A DNA stretch of 36,405 nt, taken from contig CALUJS010000027.1 in the NCBI GenBank assembly GCA_944321015.1, positions 1 to 36,405 on the forward strand, given 5' to 3'. This DNA is from an uncultured Phocaeicola sp. Its GTDB lineage: Bacteria; Bacteroidota; Bacteroidia; Bacteroidales; Bacteroidaceae. The position numbers and the translations under genes were made by a program. The notes beneath the pieces are model-generated. The model ran no database searches and was not told the DNA's origin. It saw only the letters and a program-made list of their open reading frames with translations. Below, piece by piece: positions 34,714-36,405 of the stretch (position 1 is the stretch's first letter; every line of letters begins with the position of its first letter).

Positions 34714-35187
34714 ATGTCCACTACGCTAAGCCTTGAAAAACTCACGACATTTGATTTATCAAAAGTTGAGAATAAGTCTGTTACCTATGTTGGTATTGAT
34801 TTTGGAACATCTACAACCGTTGTGTCTTATGTTTGTTATGATGAGCAATCAAAAAAATGGATATGTGAACCTATGAAATTGCAACAGACAATGCCTGATG
34901 GAGCATTGTTTGTGAGCGATAAGGTGCCAACAGTTATAGCTTCTTACAATAATAAACTTCTTGTAGGGGAAGGAGCATTCCTTTTAAAGCATAAATTGAA
35001 AAGGAATGAATCTATTTGGTATGCATTTAAAATGGAACTAGGAGAAGATTTAGGTAATAAATATTATGACAGTGAATTAGGAGTAAAAGCTAAAATACCT
35101 ATCTTGAATGCAAAAGATGCCACAACTGTGTTTTTTAGGTTCCTGAAGGATAGAATAAATAAGTATATTCAGGCAATATTGTCCTAA
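34714..35187 (+). pseudogene. Truncated Hsp70-like protein (N-terminal ATPase fragment)
   Basis: From the ATG at 34714 (MSTTLSLEKLTTFDLSKVEN) the frame encodes 157 residues with the Hsp70/actin-fold phosphate-1 motif GIDFGTSTTVVSYVCYD (27-43), then [25 protein letters not shown] and the YAFKMELGEDLGNKYY and ATTVFFRFLKDRI segments seen in divergent Hsp70-family ATPases. A complete Hsp70 nucleotide-binding domain is about 380 residues, so more than half is missing. The frame ends inside TGTCCTAAATAA, just where the IS4 remnant begins, so truncation by insertion or IS-mediated deletion is the simplest reading. Base composition is much more AT-rich than upstream core genes. Confidence 0.8.
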
Positions 35188-35463
35188 ATAAAATTGGGGA
35201 ATGATGTAACTTGCGGCATTGCAGCATGTCGCAAATACAATTACGCTTTAATCCCCCTATGCTAGAATTGTGTTGTCCGGTGGAGGCGTAAAAGGCTCGT
35301 CAAGCCATTTGAAGAGGTCTATTTTGGTGAACGTGTTAAGCCTGAGCGAGACGACAAGGTTTGCCAAGGCCCATTTGTATTTTGCGATGCGTTTAAGCCA
35401 ACATAAAAGCAGCATGGTCGTCAAAGCCGTCCATATCTGTGTTTCCACGGCGTTACGTGATGT
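35178..35463 (-). mobile_element. Remnant of an IS4-type insertion sequence
   Basis: The minus strand from about 35463 to 35257 encodes TSRNAVETQIWTALTTMLLL, CWLKRIAKYKWALANLVVSLRLNTFTKIDLFKWLDEPFTPPP and a stop, the characteristic C-terminal end of IS4-family (DUF4372-type) DDE transposases. Everything N-terminal, including the catalytic DDE core, is missing. The segment down to about 35178 (starting TGTCCTAAATAAAATTGGGG) is probably the 3' noncoding end of the element. The left end of the element is gone, so it is immobile. Confidence 0.75.
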
Positions 35464-35930
35464 ATGAACGGCATGAGCCTTATCCTAAGTCTCTCTTGGG
35501 TTATTTTTATGATTCGGTTCATGTATTTACGAATTTTACTGTGAAGAAAGAACTCTTGGATTTGTCTCAATGTAAATCGAAAATATTGAATATATTAAAT
35601 GGAATTGGAGAAAAAGATTTTGATAAGATTGTAGCTGAAATTGAAAGCAATAATGGTGCGCAAAAATATATAGAGAAATGTCAAACAAAGAGACGTAAGG
35701 ACTATATTGTAATGCCGTTGTTCTTTTTTCTTTTCTCTATTCTAACCTTAGATAATGATATCGCAATAGATAAGGTTTTTTTTGAACTAAAAAAATTGAA
35801 GTCAAAATATAGAAAGGAATTTGAGTATGCTGCTTATTTAGTAGGACTACGATTGGGTTTTACGGCAATCAGTGACTTGTATTATGAACATAGGAAACAA
35901 ATCTCAGAAAGGCAAGGCCGTTTATTTTGA
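35460..35930 (+). pseudogene. Orphan C-terminal gene fragment beyond the IS4 remnant
   Basis: From ATG 35460 the frame reads MYERHEPYPKSLLGYFYDSV and continues for 156 residues to the stop at 35930. It is helical and Lys-rich (FTNFTVKKELLDLSQCKSKI, KDFDKIVAEIESN, KKLKSKYRKEFEYAAYLVGLRLGF), with a hydrophobic IVMPLFFFLFSIL stretch. It begins exactly at the end of the transposase remnant, so its first codons probably belong to a longer upstream protein now deleted. I do not recognise a family. It may be the C-terminus of the Hsp70 gene's neighbour or of the same protein. Composition is AT-rich like the Hsp70 fragment. Confidence 0.55.
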
Positions 35931-36096
35931 CCTATGTCACAAGACGAAGTCGTGTGGAATTCTCCTGACAGGTTGACTTTGTACAGTCGGATAATCTAGG
36001 ATAGACATTGCTGTTGGTGGAAACAGGGTGGAATAGTCATCTCGTAATCGTGCTATGTTTATGAATACAAGAAGATTGCAATAGTGATAATAGTAG

Positions 36097-36159
36097 TCGT
36101 GTATGGGGGCAGACACGCCGGTCGGCTCCTGCACACCTTGAAAGGAATGGGCGTGAAAT
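36097..36159 (+). repeat. Dispersed repeat, copy B
   Basis: Reads TCGTGTATGG, GGGCAGACACGCCGGTCGGC and, after 14 bases, CCTTGAAAGGAATGGGCGTG plus AAAT; homologous to copy A at 34228-34308 in the same orientation, with a shorter middle. Confidence 0.65.
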
Positions 36160-36252
36160 ATAGATAAGGATATTCTGATGTGCATGGAAATTAAAAGAGC
36201 CGTTTATTCAGCTCAATTTATGCGGTCAAATGAATGAACCGTATAAAAACAG

Positions 36253-36294
36253 TTTAGGCTGTAACGCCTGTCATACAGGACATTACAGCCTAAA
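36253..36294 (-). terminator. Strong hairpin oriented to the minus strand
   Basis: A perfect 12-bp stem TTTAGGCTGTAA (36253-36264) with TTACAGCCTAAA (36283-36294), plus an inner CCTGT/ACAGG stem with a CAT loop. On the minus strand it leads into a CTGTTTTTATAC tract, the layout of an intrinsic terminator for a gene lying to the right. Confidence 0.7.
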
Positions 36295-36405
36295 TCAATG
36301 CTTAAGATATTCTTAGAGAGTGTCCTCTACAGCAGCCTGCGCCATAACAATACTTTTCTAAATTTCAATTACTTACAGACTTGGTGTAAGCCCAGAGTAA
36401 GCGAA

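Larger units (their letters stand above)
35931..36405. other. Right-edge region without a supported gene
   Basis: 475 bases. A minus-strand frame at 35937-36185 is low-complexity-like and overlaps dispersed repeat copy B, so I do not call it. A strong minus-strand-oriented hairpin (36253-36294) suggests a gene entering from beyond the right edge, but only very short frames are open between it and the edge. Confidence 0.4.

Noticed and set aside
35937..36185. 82-codon minus-strand ORF
   Set aside because: Overlaps dispersed repeat copy B and has no recognisable features.
36302..36405. Cys-rich short frame at the right edge on the minus strand
   Set aside because: Only about 20 codons open between stops; it cannot be judged without sequence beyond the window.

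Overview
The window looks like a Bacteroidaceae chromosome (Bacteroides or a close relative). Evidence: a Rho factor with a long Asn/Gln/Lys-rich insert, a fused FeoA-FeoB, families largely confined to Bacteroidales (DUF4301, DUF3805/DUF3806), weak or absent Shine-Dalgarno sequences, and promoter boxes of the Bacteroidetes type (TTTG, 19-20 bases, TAnnTTTG), best seen upstream of feoB, engB and a tRNA operon. Positions 1 to about 34160 are dense core genome. The last 2.2 kb is AT-richer accessory DNA with a truncated Hsp70-like gene, an IS4-type transposase remnant and an orphan C-terminal gene fragment.

Layout. 1-2799 (-): recJ followed by recQ (recQ runs off the left edge). 2972-5622 (-): a secreted C1-type cysteine peptidase and an M24 Xaa-Pro aminopeptidase. 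5731-7302 (+): a YjjU-like patatin gene carrying an in-frame TGA exactly at the oxyanion-hole arginine, then a DUF2461 gene. 7497-10670 (-): a long RSH (p)ppGpp synthetase, a nitroreductase and a secreted DUF1573 protein. 10808-13110 (+): DUF4301 and an AlkD-like repair protein. 13111-13617 (-): a GNAT acetyltransferase. 13692-13956 (-): a Cys-Ser-Glu tRNA operon with promoter and terminator. 14037-16759 (-): feoAB and a Cys-rich Feo accessory peptide. 16957-18300 (+): tilS, convergent with rho (18372-20399, -). 20842-25138 (+): ridA, a membrane-anchored transglutaminase-like protein, DUF3805/DUF3806 and an ABC-F ATPase, tightly packed. 25272-25874 (-): engB. 26129-33107 (+): coaX, an outer-membrane porin-like protein, a helical repeat protein, lptC, a CorC/GldE-like protein and a PpiD/SurA-like chaperone, an envelope-biogenesis cluster. 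33509-34159 (+): a DUF1963 protein.

The most striking non-gene structure is a family of short tandem arrays. Three intergenic spaces each hold four 22-bp units built around an ATAT core (7328-7415, 16850-16937, 25170-25257). A fourth space holds four 21-bp units (33224-33307), three of which are near-perfect palindromes whose arms change together. The lengths are close to two helical turns. They do not look like CRISPR. The accessory tail is bracketed by two same-orientation copies of a short dispersed sequence (34228-34308 and 36097-36159) and contains a perfect 11-bp hairpin capped by TTCG. I did not find a complete system that I can defend as new; the arrays and the decayed Hsp70 locus are the best leads.
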